Source of the DNA: Spisula solida
Lineage: Eukaryota; Mollusca; Bivalvia; Venerida; Mactridae
NCBI GenBank assembly: GCA_947247005.1
Contig: OX365945.1
Coordinates: 36,076,551 to 36,140,550, forward strand
Direction: 5' to 3'
DNA: 64,000 nt
Position 1 is the stretch's first letter. Each line of letters starts with the position of its first letter. The notes below the pieces were generated by a model, which ran no database searches, was not told the origin of the DNA, and was given only the letters and a program-made list of their open reading frames with translations. Positions 37,971 through 49,285 of the stretch are shown in pieces. The position numbers were made by a program, and so were the translations under genes.

Positions 37971-37974
37971 CAGG

Positions 37975-38055
37975 TTTGCCTTGACAGGGTTCGAAACCTG
38001 ACCCCTGCTCTATCTGCTCTATCTGCTCTATCTGCTCTACCTGATCTGCCCCCAT
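37975..38055 (-). repeat. tRNA-like SINE head with expanded A-box segment
   Basis: On the minus strand GTAGAGCAG is followed by three further ATAGAGCAG/TAGAGCAG units of 9 bp, then GTCAGGTTTCGAACCCTG, a good B box. The A-box part has apparently expanded as a microsatellite inside a tRNA-like head. Confidence 0.55.
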
Positions 38056-38629
38056 GATTATAAAGCTTTTTCATGCTCAACTCAACTTGGAGTACATGTA
38101 TGATACTTGATTAACTCCTAGAAAGTCGAACAATCAAAGAATCTTTACTTTACCAGAAAACATTACTCTGCTATCGTTATGACCATCTATGTAATATAAA
38201 CGATTTAGTGAATGATGAGACATTGTATTGTTTGAAACATTTGAAGTTTGAGCACAGACTTGAGTTGAGCATGAAAAAATCTTAACAAACACGTGTCGTG
38301 CTCTGGTGATCAATGCTCTGCTGACATAGTGGGACATCTTACCAAATTCTCATTCACCAACGTACATGTATACTTCTTCCTGAACTACAGTCTTCGGTAG
38401 GATTTGACAGACTAACCACTGATGTATGAGGATACGACTTACCAAAACTAGCTACGTCAGACTCCAAACCTGACATTACACTGTGAATCTGAGAGGGCTG
38501 ATCACACAACATGGGTTCTATACGGAGCTAAATTCGTTGATTTTATGCACCAGCAAATCAACTAAACGCTTTGACTTCCAGCATAATGCAAATAAAATGT
38601 TAAGGGTAGTGACAAAAAATATGGTATAC

Positions 38630-38690
38630 AGTGGCGGATACAGGATACAGTGGTGGATACAGGATACAGTGGTGGATACAGGATTGGGTG
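38630..38690. repeat. Short tandem repeat
   Basis: Three copies of a unit of about 21 bp built on CAGTGGTGGATACAGGATA. Non-coding. Confidence 0.8.
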
Positions 38691-39026
38691 TTAAGGGGGC
38701 GTAAATGTTGATATTCATGTTCAGATGCGAACATTAAATCACTCGTGCTGCGCACTCATGATTTAATTACTACGCATCTGAACTCTAGCCTGTGTTTTAT
38801 TTTACAACACAGCACAGATATATAATTATTCATTATTTCTTAAACACAAAACATCAACATAGTTAATTCATGTTTTATTTTCAAAATAAAAATTACTGAT
38901 ATATCTTTCATACAAAAACAACAAGTTAATACAAAAACAACAAGTTAACGGTATAGGATTCAACAGTAAAACAAATATTTTATACATGTAAACAAATAAG
39001 TATGATATGAAGTGAAATTTCATTAT

Positions 39027-39259
39027 TACACTCAAAATACTTTAAAAACGCCTCACCTGATTCAAAGCTTAATATTGCTTAAAGTGCACTAACAGGATTC
39101 CCAGAAAATAACGAGACAACATTTTATTACAAACTAAACTAATTTGCATGTAGGAAAGATCAATTAATACACTTGTAGAATGATTTTGCAATAATATAAA
39201 TATTTTCAGCGATATTGGGCTTTGAATCAGGTGAGGCGTTTTTAAAGTCCTTGAGTGTA
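39027..39259. mobile_element. 233-bp inverted-repeat element
   Basis: The termini TACACTCAAAATACTTTAAA and TTTAAAGTCCTTGAGTGTA pair, followed by ACGCCTCACCTGATTCAAAG and its complement. It shares termini with the 682-bp element at 27402-28083, so both belong to one non-autonomous family. Confidence 0.8.
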
Positions 39260-39869
39260 TTTGAGCCAGACTAAGTGATTATGATGCTCATCACATAATT
39301 TAATAATATCAGGGATCGGCTAGATCTAGGGTCCCTGATAATATCTTCAGTGGAAATGTTGCAGTCTGGTATATTTTGTAGTCTGGGATTGTTCATTAGC
39401 AGTCATCATGATTGTGGTGTCTAATACACCTTAAACATTTGAATACAATGTTTAAAACAAAGTTATAGTGTAGGAATATGTGCTAATGGTGCCCACAACA
39501 GAATTGCATCATATTTACAGTATTACTTCCTTTATAGTTATAGTTTGGATACATTTATGAATATTTTTGCAAGTTGTTCCCCAAAATCATTAGACAAAAA
39601 TGATGTTGATATGTGAAATAAAACATATTCTGACATTTGATTGGATAGATTTTCAAAACAAATAAAAAGGCCAAGCAAGACATAAAATTCTAGGAACATA
39701 GATTGCAGGCAGTTGAAACAATGATTTAGAAATCAATTCATGCTCGGCAAATACTAGTTTTTGACAAGAATGTAGCACTATAGTCATAATGTTAATTTAC
39801 TACTAAACCTAAGCCATACAATATATAGCATAAATATATAACCAAATATGAAAAAAAATAATAATAATA

Positions 39870-40496
39870 ACTAGAGCTGTCACAATGCAGCAGACTAATA
39901 TACCCCTCGCCGGCAAAGTGCCATAATTCTGGCAAATATCATCGGAGGGCAAATTCTTTCCATTATGCACATCTACATGTCGAGGTTGTTCATGTGTGGA
40001 AGTTTGAAGGAAATCCTGTAAAAAATGTAGGAGGAGTTGCGTTCACAAGAATGAACACTTTATATTACATGTATATAGTGCATAAAAATACAAAGGGCCA
40101 TAATTCTGGCAAAAATCATTGGAGAGCAAATTCTTTCCTTTAAGCACATCTACATGTCAATGTTGGTCATCTGTTAAAGTTTGAAGGAAATCCTGTCAAA
40201 AATCACGAAGTTTAATTAAACGTGTGTGCAAAAATGTAGGAGGAGTTGCATTCTTAATTTTTTTTTAACTTTATATTACATAGTGAATAAAAGAACAAAT
40301 TTTCGGGCCATTATGAATTCTGGCAAAAATCGTCTCGGCGCAAATTCTTTCCTTCATACACGCGTAAAAAAGGGACCTAGCCCACCTATATATATACATA
40401 CATATTTGTGTTCATGCACATCTACATGTTAAGGTTGTTGACATGAGTGAAAGTTTGAATGAAATCCTGCAAAAACTGTAGTAGTTGCATTCACAA
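39870..40496. repeat. Dispersed repeat, about three diverged copies
   Basis: GGGCCATAATTCTGGCAAAA, CAAATTCTTTCC, CACATCTACATGT and GAAAGTTTGAAGGAAATCCTG recur near 39905-40020, 40090-40200 and 40300-40470. The last copy leads into the 88-bp array that follows. Confidence 0.7.
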
Positions 40497-41097
40497 GAAT
40501 GCATCAACGGACTGACGGACGGACATGCTGAATCCAGTATACCCCGTTGTGCAGGAGGTATAATGATAACAGGAATGCATTGACGGACGGAATGACGGAC
40601 GGACATGCTGAATCCAGTATACCCCGTTGTGCAGGAGGTATAATGATAACAGGAATGCATCAATGGACTGATGGACGGAATGATGGACGGACAAGCTGAA
40701 TCCAGTATACCCCGTTGTGCAGGGGGTAAAATGATAACAGGAATGCATCAATGGACTGAAGGACAGAATGACGGACGGACATGCTGAATCCAGTATACCC
40801 CGTTGGGCAGGGGGTAAAATGATAACAGGAATGCATCAACAGACTGACGGACAGAATGACAGACGGACAAGCTGAATCCAGTATACCCCGTTGTGCAGGG
40901 GGTAAAATGATAACAGGAATGCATCAACGGACTGACGGACAGAATGACAGACGGACAAGCTGAATCCAGTATACCCAGTTGTGCAGGGGGTAAAATGATA
41001 ACAGGAATGCATCAACGGACTGACGGACAGAATGACAGACGGACAAGCTGAATCTAGTATACCCCGTTGTGCAGGGGGTAAAATGATAACAGGAATG
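40497..41097. repeat. 76- to 88-bp satellite-like array, about 7 copies
   Basis: Copies start near 40499, 40575, 40655, 40743, 40831, 40919 and 41007. The period grows from 76 to 80 to 88 bp through gain of a GACGGAC-type segment. Each copy has AGCTGAATCCAGTATACCCC and AAAATGATAACAGGAATGCA. Reverse-strand frames here are by-products. Confidence 0.9.
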
Positions 41098-41784
41098 GGA
41101 ATACTGATGGTTTTATGTCAAATATAATATGATAATTAACAAACTATTAAACATACGTGTAATAACAGCATAAATCATATATATCATCAGCAGAATAAGG
41201 TCGCGAATGAAACCTATAATGACCTTGTAAAACCCATGAATATTTGAAATCGGTTTAACAAATAATTTTCATGCAAATCAGAAGAGGTCATATTGAACAA
41301 ACTGTACTTAAAAAGTTTGGTTTTCCTCAAGTAGTTTGTTCTTGTTTTCTCAAAATGTCATGTTTGTATTTGCACCTAAAACCTTATTCTTCTAAGGTAA
41401 GGAGAGATCATGTGTGTAAACATGGGTATTCATATGCAAATGGGCCCACCAGCAAGCTATTGGTGAATGGCCCATTTTTATTGTTCATTCATCCAATGAA
41501 ACTGCTGATGGGCACTAATAAATTTGCATGCATAGGTGATGATCTTCCCCATTTTCGAAACCTTTGTCAGAGAACACATTCTTTTTGAATACACAATATA
41601 CAATATCTGATAAGATGTTTATAATTCTAGACTACATACAAATACATGTGCATATAAGTCATTGAAAATAATATACATGATACACCAGCAAAGTCAGACT
41701 CTGATTTAAACAAAATGTTAAGTTGAGTTGAGATTTCTTCTTGAGATGATTCAGGTGATTGGGGTATCTTGTTGGTAATTACAA
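41098..41784. other. 3' flank of annexin gene 2
   Basis: No recognisable coding exon. A plus-strand frame of 105 codons at 41271-41588 has no family features. A minus-strand AATAAA (TTTATT at about 41477) could be the annexin poly(A) signal, about 300 bp past its stop. Confidence 0.35.
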
Positions 41785-44700
41785 TCAGTCTCCTAAGATA
41801 GCCAGTAGTATTGCCTTATAGTCACCACCACATTCATCTTGTACCCTCGTGGAGATTTTGTTCTTGTATAGCTCCAAATACTTGGCATTAATATCAGCAA
41901 GGTCAATCTGAAAATATAAACATATACAATATATACACCGGTATAGCGAAATGTTCCAACCAATATTGAACTTACCGGTATGTTTGTTTTTACAGGTTCA
42001 AAGCTGTTTCTCAACAGTTTTTCAGTGATATACAGCAGCCAATTCACATAACTAGTTTTCCTGGGCTATATTCTTAACAGTACTCACTAATATCGTTTGA
42101 TAACAAAACAACAACTTTTTCCATCAAGTATGTGGAGGAAAACATTGTTGTCAAATAAAAGGACTCGCAAACACAAACGTCAACAAGTAACGAAGCCTCA
42201 AGAGGAATGTCTGCATGAAACTCACAAAATTGACAATTCCATTGCATCAGTGCATTACCTATATGTTTTTATTACATTCATTTTCTACTGACAATATTTC
42301 AATATCACGGTAGGAATCTCGATACACGTCAGAGCCATATGAAAATAGAACAATTCTCTGACGGAACTGAGAAGCGGTGTATCGGGATTCCTACCGTGAA
42401 TATGGAGACCAGCCAGTCACCTTATCCTGATACCGTTACAATCAGTATCTATCATTCCTTGTGTTAACTTTATATGCCTGCTGAGCACCAACCACAGGAG
42501 CTGCTATAAGAGTACTGTTTAATGACTATGGTGCAGGGGCAGACAGCATCCTGACATTCATAAGGCTCAGACCATTAGGCCACAGAGGTCAGTAGTCATT
42601 GCATTAATATCTGGAATCTTGGAAACTTGAGTAACAGATATTTTGCCTGCTGGTTTAGCAATAGTTGGGCATTTCCCATTTGCTGCGTAGGTTTAATAAA
42701 CATTTGATGGCACTTACCTCAGAGCGAGCTACAATAATCCTGATAAGTCTTTTATCATTTGTACCAATACCATCAAAACATTTATGTATTGCTTGAGCAT
42801 AAAACAATACTGGATCCTCGACTGCTTTCGCTGTCAAATATACAAGTATCAATGATAATTAACAGAAGTGACAGTAAGACAATAATGCAATAAGGCCCCA
42901 AAACAAATTAACATTGTGCTTCTGGTAACATGATAAAAATAGGATACAGATAGGCAAGAAGGAAAATTATTTTATTATTTCAAATCATTTTATTAATTTA
43001 ATCTATGATCTGCAGTGACTTCCAGAAAAATGCCAAACAATGATGTAGAATTGGGCCAAATTAAAAAGATTTATATTAGGTAGGATTATCAGAACTGCAA
43101 AATATGAAAACATACTTTACACTGAGGTGAATATTTCTTATATATCATTATTTCATAGAGGATATTTGTTGATTTTGGTGTAAGATCGAATTTTATTTCA
43201 CCGAGTAATCACAGAAACTAAATATTTTCACGAGTGGCGTAGCCACGAGTGAAAATGTAATTTTCTGTGATCACGAGTGAAATAAAATTGATCTTAAACC
43301 AAAAATCAACAAATTTTCTGTTTATTATATGCCTCAATTCCTCTTAAATATGTGCCGTAATTGGCTTAATTGGAAAAATCACGTCGAAATTAGAACGTCA
43401 CGACGTGATAATTATGACGTCATGATGACGTAACGCATATTTTAAAGCCCGGCGCCGTTGACGTTACGTTTCTTTTTCTGCATGATACTGGAACCAGCTT
43501 CTAAAACAGTGAAAATAACAAAGTGGTAATTTCACTGTTATTTTCACTGTTTATTTCCTTGAAAAATCTCCATAATCCATTGAAAGCAAATAATAAATAA
43601 AGTTTATTTGAAGATGTTTTACTTGTGTTAACAAATAACAAGTTGCATCTGTAACCCTTAAAATAGCATAACATTATACGTTCTATATTAAATAATTAAA
43701 GCATCATACCTAATCCAATATAGCCATCTTCATCATCTCCTATCAGCGCCTTCTCTATACCATAATAAATGTCATTCCCTGTCAGCTTTAATGTAGAAAG
43801 GATTTCAGGTAATTTATTAAACAACAATAACTGGGATACACTAAAACAGAGATCCAAGAAGTAGTTTGCATTAAAATTTAAGAAAATCATATGGAAAGGT
43901 TTTAAAATGTCTAAGTTTGGTTTTCCCAGATTCTCTCCTTTATGCTACTGATATCCTTATTATTTTATATAACCTATGTGTATCATAGAAAGGCACATCA
44001 TTTTATTAAGAAGTGAACCAAGCTGGAGTACCTTTTTATATTCCTGGAATGTGGCTCTTACTTGAACCCGACTTTTCCGTGCTATCACACTTTTAAATAC
44101 TTCATCTGTAGGGTCTATGGAAATCTGACCTTCCTGAAAGAAATACAGTCAGCTAGGTCTCTGGTGTGTTCAAATATATGGTCAATGAATTCACATTCTT
44201 TATTATAACACTAGATAGTAAACCATAATGAAATTTGGTTTGGCAATTATGTAATCAACAGAAATTAAAGATGTTATTGTTATTTTATTTTGTAAGTGCC
44301 CATTGATTGTTATTGGCTTGTATCTAGCAATGACAGAATAATGTGTCCTGTAGCCTGGTACAGTAAAAACTCCCTAATCCGAAACCTCTCCAATCCGAAA
44401 TCCTCCACAATCTGAAAAATTTTCAAGGTCCCAATTTTTTTCCTTGTATATTCTTATATAAGGGTACATGAAAAAACTCCGCAATCCGAAACCTCTCCAA
44501 TCCGAAATCCTCCTCAATCCGAACTAAGATTTCAGTCCGGAATTGATATTTTGTTCATAAACTGAACTCTGTAATCCGAAATTCCAAAATATGTTCCGGA
44601 CTGTATATTAATTTGTCAAATATTTCAACAGAGTGCACCATAATTGACTGGTGACAATACACTCCATTGTTACTGTTTGTATCATAAAAGGTGACACTTT

Positions 44701-47700
44701 GTAAACAACCTATTGTCTATTGATGTAGAACGACCCCTTATTATCTAGCAACTTAATTGAAAAGTATGGTACATTACTTTTAACACCTTTACACAACTAA
44801 CATGTTATTTTCTATACATGGACTCATCTTGTATTGTAAGTGGTCTTGATGAAACAGTGGGTTTATATTTAATAAATTTGAGAATTAAAAAGTACTTTTG
44901 TCAATATTTAAGTTGATGTAACAAAAGTATGCCATACAAGAGAGTTTTTCATCTTGAGTGGTGTTAATAATATATAAGAATTAATTACTGTTCAACGTAT
45001 AACACAATGTAATTGGGAAAAGGCAATTGGTTTTGAATGTTAAATAATTTGATCACAAACTGATTTTAGTATAATATTTTTCTTATTAATTATGGCCAGA
45101 GAAATACAGCTCAATGATATATAGGAATACATGTATACTACAGGTACAGTAACTGTGGTTTTCAATACATATACTAATAGATTATTTTGGTAACACACTG
45201 AAATAATAAAAACCTCCATAATCCGAAATCCTCTCTAATCCGAACTTTTTGGGCAGTCCGGAGGGAGTTCGGATTAGGGAGTTTCTACTGTAGTTAAGGC
45301 ATCCGATTAGGAAATGGAGGTTAAATACCATATACCATATATAATACCTTCCTGCAAGGTTACTAGTATTATCTTTTTAACTAATTCATTGTGCTTACCT
45401 TATAAAGTAGTCTAGCATCCTCATTGGTTTCAGCCATATTGACAGTTTGTGCTTGATCACGTTCACATTGTACTAACCTTATAAAGTAGTCTAGCGTCCT
45501 CTTTGGTTTCAGCCATATTGACAGTTTGTGTTTGATCACGTTCACATTGTACTTACCTTATAAAGTAGTCTAGCGTCCTCTTTGGCTTCAGACATATTGA
45601 CAGTTTGTGTTTGATCACATTCACATTGTACTAACCTTATAAAGTAGTCTAGCATCCTCTTTGGCTTCAGACATATTGACAGTTTGTGATTGATCACATT
45701 CACATTGTACTAACCTTATAAAGTAGTCTAGCATCCTCTTTGGCTTCAGAAATATTGACAGTTTGTGATTGATCACATTCACATTGTACTAACCTTATAA
45801 AGTAGTCTAGCATCCTCTTTGGCTTCAGACATATTGACAGTTTGTGTTTGATCACATTCACATTGTACTAACCTTATAAAGTAGTCTAGCATCCTCTTTG
45901 GCTTCAGACATATTGACAGTTTGTGATTGATCACATTCACATTGTACTAACCTTATAAAGTAGTCTAGCATCCTCTTTGGCTTCAGACATATTGACAGTT
46001 TGTGTTTGATCACATTCACATTGTACTAACCTTATAAAGTAGTCTAGCATCCTCTTTGGCTTCAGCCATATTGACAGTTTGTGATTGATCACGTTCACAT
46101 TTGAGTATCTCTACCAGCATATCTTCCATTCCTCCTGATACATCCTGTGTTATACCTAACTCAAGGTCCTTACCATACACTGAAATATGATAAACATCTA
46201 TTTATTGCCATCAGTATAAATGTGTACATGTACATAATAGTGCGACTTACATTCTTACAAAAGCCAAATTGTACAAAATATACTTCACAAGGCGCATCTT
46301 ATGCACCCATTTTCATGAAAATGAGATCATGTTGACCAAAATGAGGTAGCAACAGATGTTTAATTTTCCCATTTCATGACAGTGTGTATCCAAGTGGTGA
46401 CAAAATGTGATATTGACTAGACTGTGGAGTGTGGATCTATTAAAAGATAGTTGTGCTACTTTCAAAGCTATGTAGCAGTTAAATCCATTTTCATTTTTGG
46501 ATAAAAATCTAGGATTATATAATGCATCCAATAATCAGATGCCATGAAATGAGAGTTCTACTGCTTCAATTTGCATTATATTTGAATAAAAATACTGTTC
46601 AAACCCATAATTATGTTCATTTCTGTTTCATTTCAGTATATAAGATAAATATACTGTCCTTTCATAAAGAAGCACCAGGTCAAACAATTGAACATATTAT
46701 TAGGAATATGTTGATTATTGCCATGGTAATGAAAGCTCAATACTCACCTTCATTGTACCATACTTTGATAGCTGACAGTTCCTGAAATATCACAATGAAA
46801 CCAGCATTGGAAATTAGGAGAACCAGACTGACTTGTCAGGTAATACTATTACTTAACCTGAATAGCTACATGTTTTTAATTAGTGAAGAAATTAGGCTGT
46901 TTAGATTCTATGCACAAACCTAGCTCTTTCACAAAAGCATATAATTAACTGCCAGATATTGCACATTTTAGTACAGCTTTATCACACTTAGTTGTCTTTT
47001 ATAGTGTGCTTTTAGCACAGCAATAGTATGCAGGTTGTTTTGGTACAAGTGATAGTATACCTGGTATGTTGGTAACTTCTTGACAACAGCAGCAGTAAAC
47101 AAATGTGAGGTAATCAGACAATTGAAACTGATTGATCAATATAATGGTGTACACAGTACAAGATGTTCACAACCATTTTTGAATTTTAGTTTTAAAATTC
47201 TTACAAAATCAACTATAGTAGTGTTAACTATGAAATGTTTTTTCCTGTGTGCTATTAAATAAGGCAAATGTATTAAGCATTTTCTTTTCTATTTAAATAG
47301 AATATAATTGAGAAGTTTTATGTCAATCACTCATCACCTTTCCCGTCTTGGTGGCCAATATACCAACAAGCATGGCTTCCTTTGTACCGAGACCAGAGAT
47401 TGACTCATGCAAACAATGACAGATATAATCTAACGGTTTCATCATTAAAGCAAGCACTATCTCTTCAAAGTCACCACGTAGTTCAGATTCTAACTGATCT
47501 TGAAGATCCTGAAAAAAATATTAAACAAGTTATACATGTATTTACATTGACTAGTAGTAGAAAAATTGATTGGCCGACCATTCAGCTGAGTCAATAGGCC
47601 TTTTTGACTGGGCTGTTTCATGGAGCAGGTTATAGTCTGGTTCTCGTCCCCAATATTACAGTACCCTAACAGTACTACTACTGTAACATTGAGTCAGGAA

Positions 47701-48451
47701 CCAGACTATAACCTGCTCCACAAAACAGCCCCATCGAAAAGACCCATTGACAAACAAACCAACTATGATCACATCACCAATTTTGCCCATTGTAAACAGA
47801 TGACAGCTCAAATGACATTAAATCAGCATGAGATGTTTCTATGTTGTTGAAGAAAGTGTATATACTCAATTAATGTTTGAAATACTTACTTTTAAGATGC
47901 AAGGTCTAAAAAAGATTTTTATTTCCAGTAATAAACATGCCCCAAAATAGGGTACCGGTTAAGGTAGGTCAGAATTTAAAAATATATATAGACAAAGAGC
48001 AACTTATACCCATCAAGCAGTACGATAATAGCAAAAAATTTAATTATCTATTCATTGTGTCATTGACAAACAAATATTTAGGTTCCGCAAGCACATTTTT
48101 AGGGTCAGTGGGGATACCAGAAGCAAACAATATATTTTACACCTAAGAGGAAACACACAAGGAAATCTCACCTTTTGGAATTTATCCTGATATTTTGCTT
48201 TGATCTCTTGTCGCTGATCATTGGTACGTTTGGGCAGGATATCAACAATGACTGTTTCATCAGTACCGAATCCAGACAGGGCTACATTCAGTCTCTCACT
48301 GTCATCTATAGGATTAAACGGTTTGAAAGGTTTAACTGTTCCACCTTTCTGTGCCTCTACCGGCTTCGACTGTTTGTTGCTGCAGTCTTTTTTAGCTGGT
48401 CCTTTACTGACCTTTTTCTGCTCCCCTTTGCCTTTATTGTCATCGTCATCA
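41785..48451 (-). CDS. Annexin gene 2 (four repeats; N-terminal exon not found)
   Basis: The minus-strand exons are 48451-48172, 47508-47338, 46781-46748, 46179-46031, 44133-44032, 43785-43710, 42830-42718 and 41907-41785. All are bounded by AG/GT with agreeing phases; 348 residues are visible. The first visible exon begins in mid-codon (DDDNKGKGEQKK, a Lys-rich tail), so at least one 5' exon is missing. It then enters repeat 1 with SGFGTDETVIVDIL and KRTNDQRQEI. Repeat 2 has SGLGTKEAMLVGIL. Repeat 3 lacks the GxGTD loop (ISIDPTDEVFKSVIARKS). Repeat 4 has DGIGTNDKRLIRIIVARSE and ends GGDYKAILLAILGD. Annexins bind acidic membranes through calcium in GxGTD loops; repeats 1 and 4 look competent, while repeats 2 and 3 are altered. 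The donor of exon 46179-46031 is GTTAGT and lies at the head of a nine-copy array. Confidence 0.9.
42295..42408. repeat. Foldback element in annexin 2 last intron
   Basis: ATCACGGTAGGAATCTCGAT near 42304 pairs with ATCGGGATTCCTACCGTGA near 42380-42400, and CTGACG/CGTCAG words lie inside. Probably a small non-autonomous inverted-repeat element. Confidence 0.7.
43170..43305. repeat. Near-palindromic element in annexin 2 intron
   Basis: ATTTTATTTCACCGAGTAAT and its partner ATCACGAGTGAAATAAAAT form the outer arms. TTTTCACGAGTGGCG and CCACGAGTGAAAA form the centre. It reads almost as one palindrome of about 130 bp, typical of a foldback MITE. Confidence 0.75.
44361..45290. mobile_element. 930-bp Tigger/pogo-like non-autonomous element
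   Basis: The ends are CAGTAAAAACTCCCTAATCC and GGATTAGGGAGTTTCTACTG, flanked by TA on both sides. This matches the general form of pogo/Tigger elements (CAGTA-type ends, TA duplication). Internal copies of AATCCGAAA words repeat near both ends. No transposase frame is present. It lies in the annexin 2 intron between exons 46179-46031 and 44133-44032. Confidence 0.75.
45399..46110 (-). repeat. 79-bp array, 9 copies, made from an annexin exon end plus its splice donor
   Basis: Copies start at 45399, 45478, 45557, 45636, 45715, 45794, 45873, 45952 and 46031, a strict 79-bp period. The 46031 copy is the 3' end of the real exon (46179-46031). On the minus strand each unit holds about 70 nt of that exon, ending AGACTACTTTATAAG, plus the donor and about 8 intronic bases. 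Seven copies have donor GTTAGT; two (45399, 45557) have GTAAG. Because 79 is not a multiple of three, reading past the first donor meets a stop within five codons (GTT AGT ACA ATG TGA). The downstream copies are therefore exon fragments without acceptors. Confidence 0.92.
47591..47750. repeat. 160-bp foldback element
   Basis: The arms contain GGAGCAGGTTATAGTCTGG and CCAGACTATAACCTGCTCC and continue outward to TCAAT/ATTGA ends, with a few mismatches. It lies in the annexin 2 intron upstream of exon 47508-47338. Confidence 0.8.
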
Positions 48452-49195
48452 CTAAGGAAACGAAGAAAAAATCAACATTTTTTACTACATGTAATATCAG
48501 ATCTTACATTGATAACAATAAAAACATTAGAGTCATGTCAAAACAACAGTTTTTTTGTTGTGATTTGTAAGTCTGCAATAAAAGAGAATAACAGCAAAAA
48601 ACAGCCAAAACATTATTGTAAGAACCTGAAAAACATCAAGTTCAAACAATTTACTTAATACCAAGATTATGTTCAAAATGATTTATTTTACTTTTAGAGC
48701 TCAAGACAGTGTTCTTAATTATTGACAGGAAATTTAAATTGAATAATTTATAGTTTTGCATGTATGAGTATAAATGGAATAAACATTATAATATTTAAGG
48801 TACTAAGGTAGTAATGTATGACCAAGTTAATCATACAAATTGATTAAAATTTTCATAAGATGTAAATAAAATAAAGGTAACAAAACTCACAGTTAAAGGC
48901 ACTTGTGTATATAAAGATCACATCACAACACTGCAGATATTTGTGCAAGCAAAAATTATAACATCAATTCCACAACATACAATCTTTTAGCAAGGTGTTG
49001 AGAATTATAGCTGTGTGTTAGAATGATGATCCTTTGGTTGAATGGTGTCCACGGAAACACTGTGAGTGTCAGAACATCCATATCCTCATCATCCAATCAT
49101 TAGCTGCATGTTTTCATACTGTTCTATTGGACAGTGTTGTCATCTCGTCAAGGCTATCATGTAATTATACATCATTGTTTGTATTAGAAGACAAG
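48452..49195. other. Upstream of first visible annexin 2 exon
   Basis: The missing N-terminal annexin exon(s) and promoter should lie between here and 56263. I could not find a convincing coding exon with a matching phase. The sequence is AT-rich and otherwise featureless. Confidence 0.35.
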
Positions 49196-49207
49196 AAGAA
49201 CTGCCCA

Positions 49208-49285
49208 TATGGCCTTGTGGTAGAGCATAGTGGCAGAGCATCCGCTTTGGGTGCAGGATGTCCCGAGTTCGATTCCAGGCCAATT
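49208..49285 (+). repeat. tRNA-like SINE head
   Basis: GGCCTTGTGGTAGAGCATAG is followed by a second GTGGCAGAGCATCCG (duplicated A-box region), then GTCCCGAGTTCGATTCCAGG (B box). The duplicated A box argues against a working tRNA. Confidence 0.55.

Noticed and set aside
40412..40751. Minus-strand frames of 83-86 codons with repeated HYTSCTTGYTGF peptides
   Set aside because: They come from the 76-88-bp array and reflect its periodicity only.
41271..41588. 105-codon plus-strand frame 3' of annexin 2
   Set aside because: No recognisable domain, no splice context and ordinary AT-rich composition; I could not support it as a gene.
48175..48658. Plus-strand frames of 131-145 codons overlapping 48172-48451
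   Set aside because: They are antisense to the annexin exon with the SGFGTDE motif, which has splice sites and family support.
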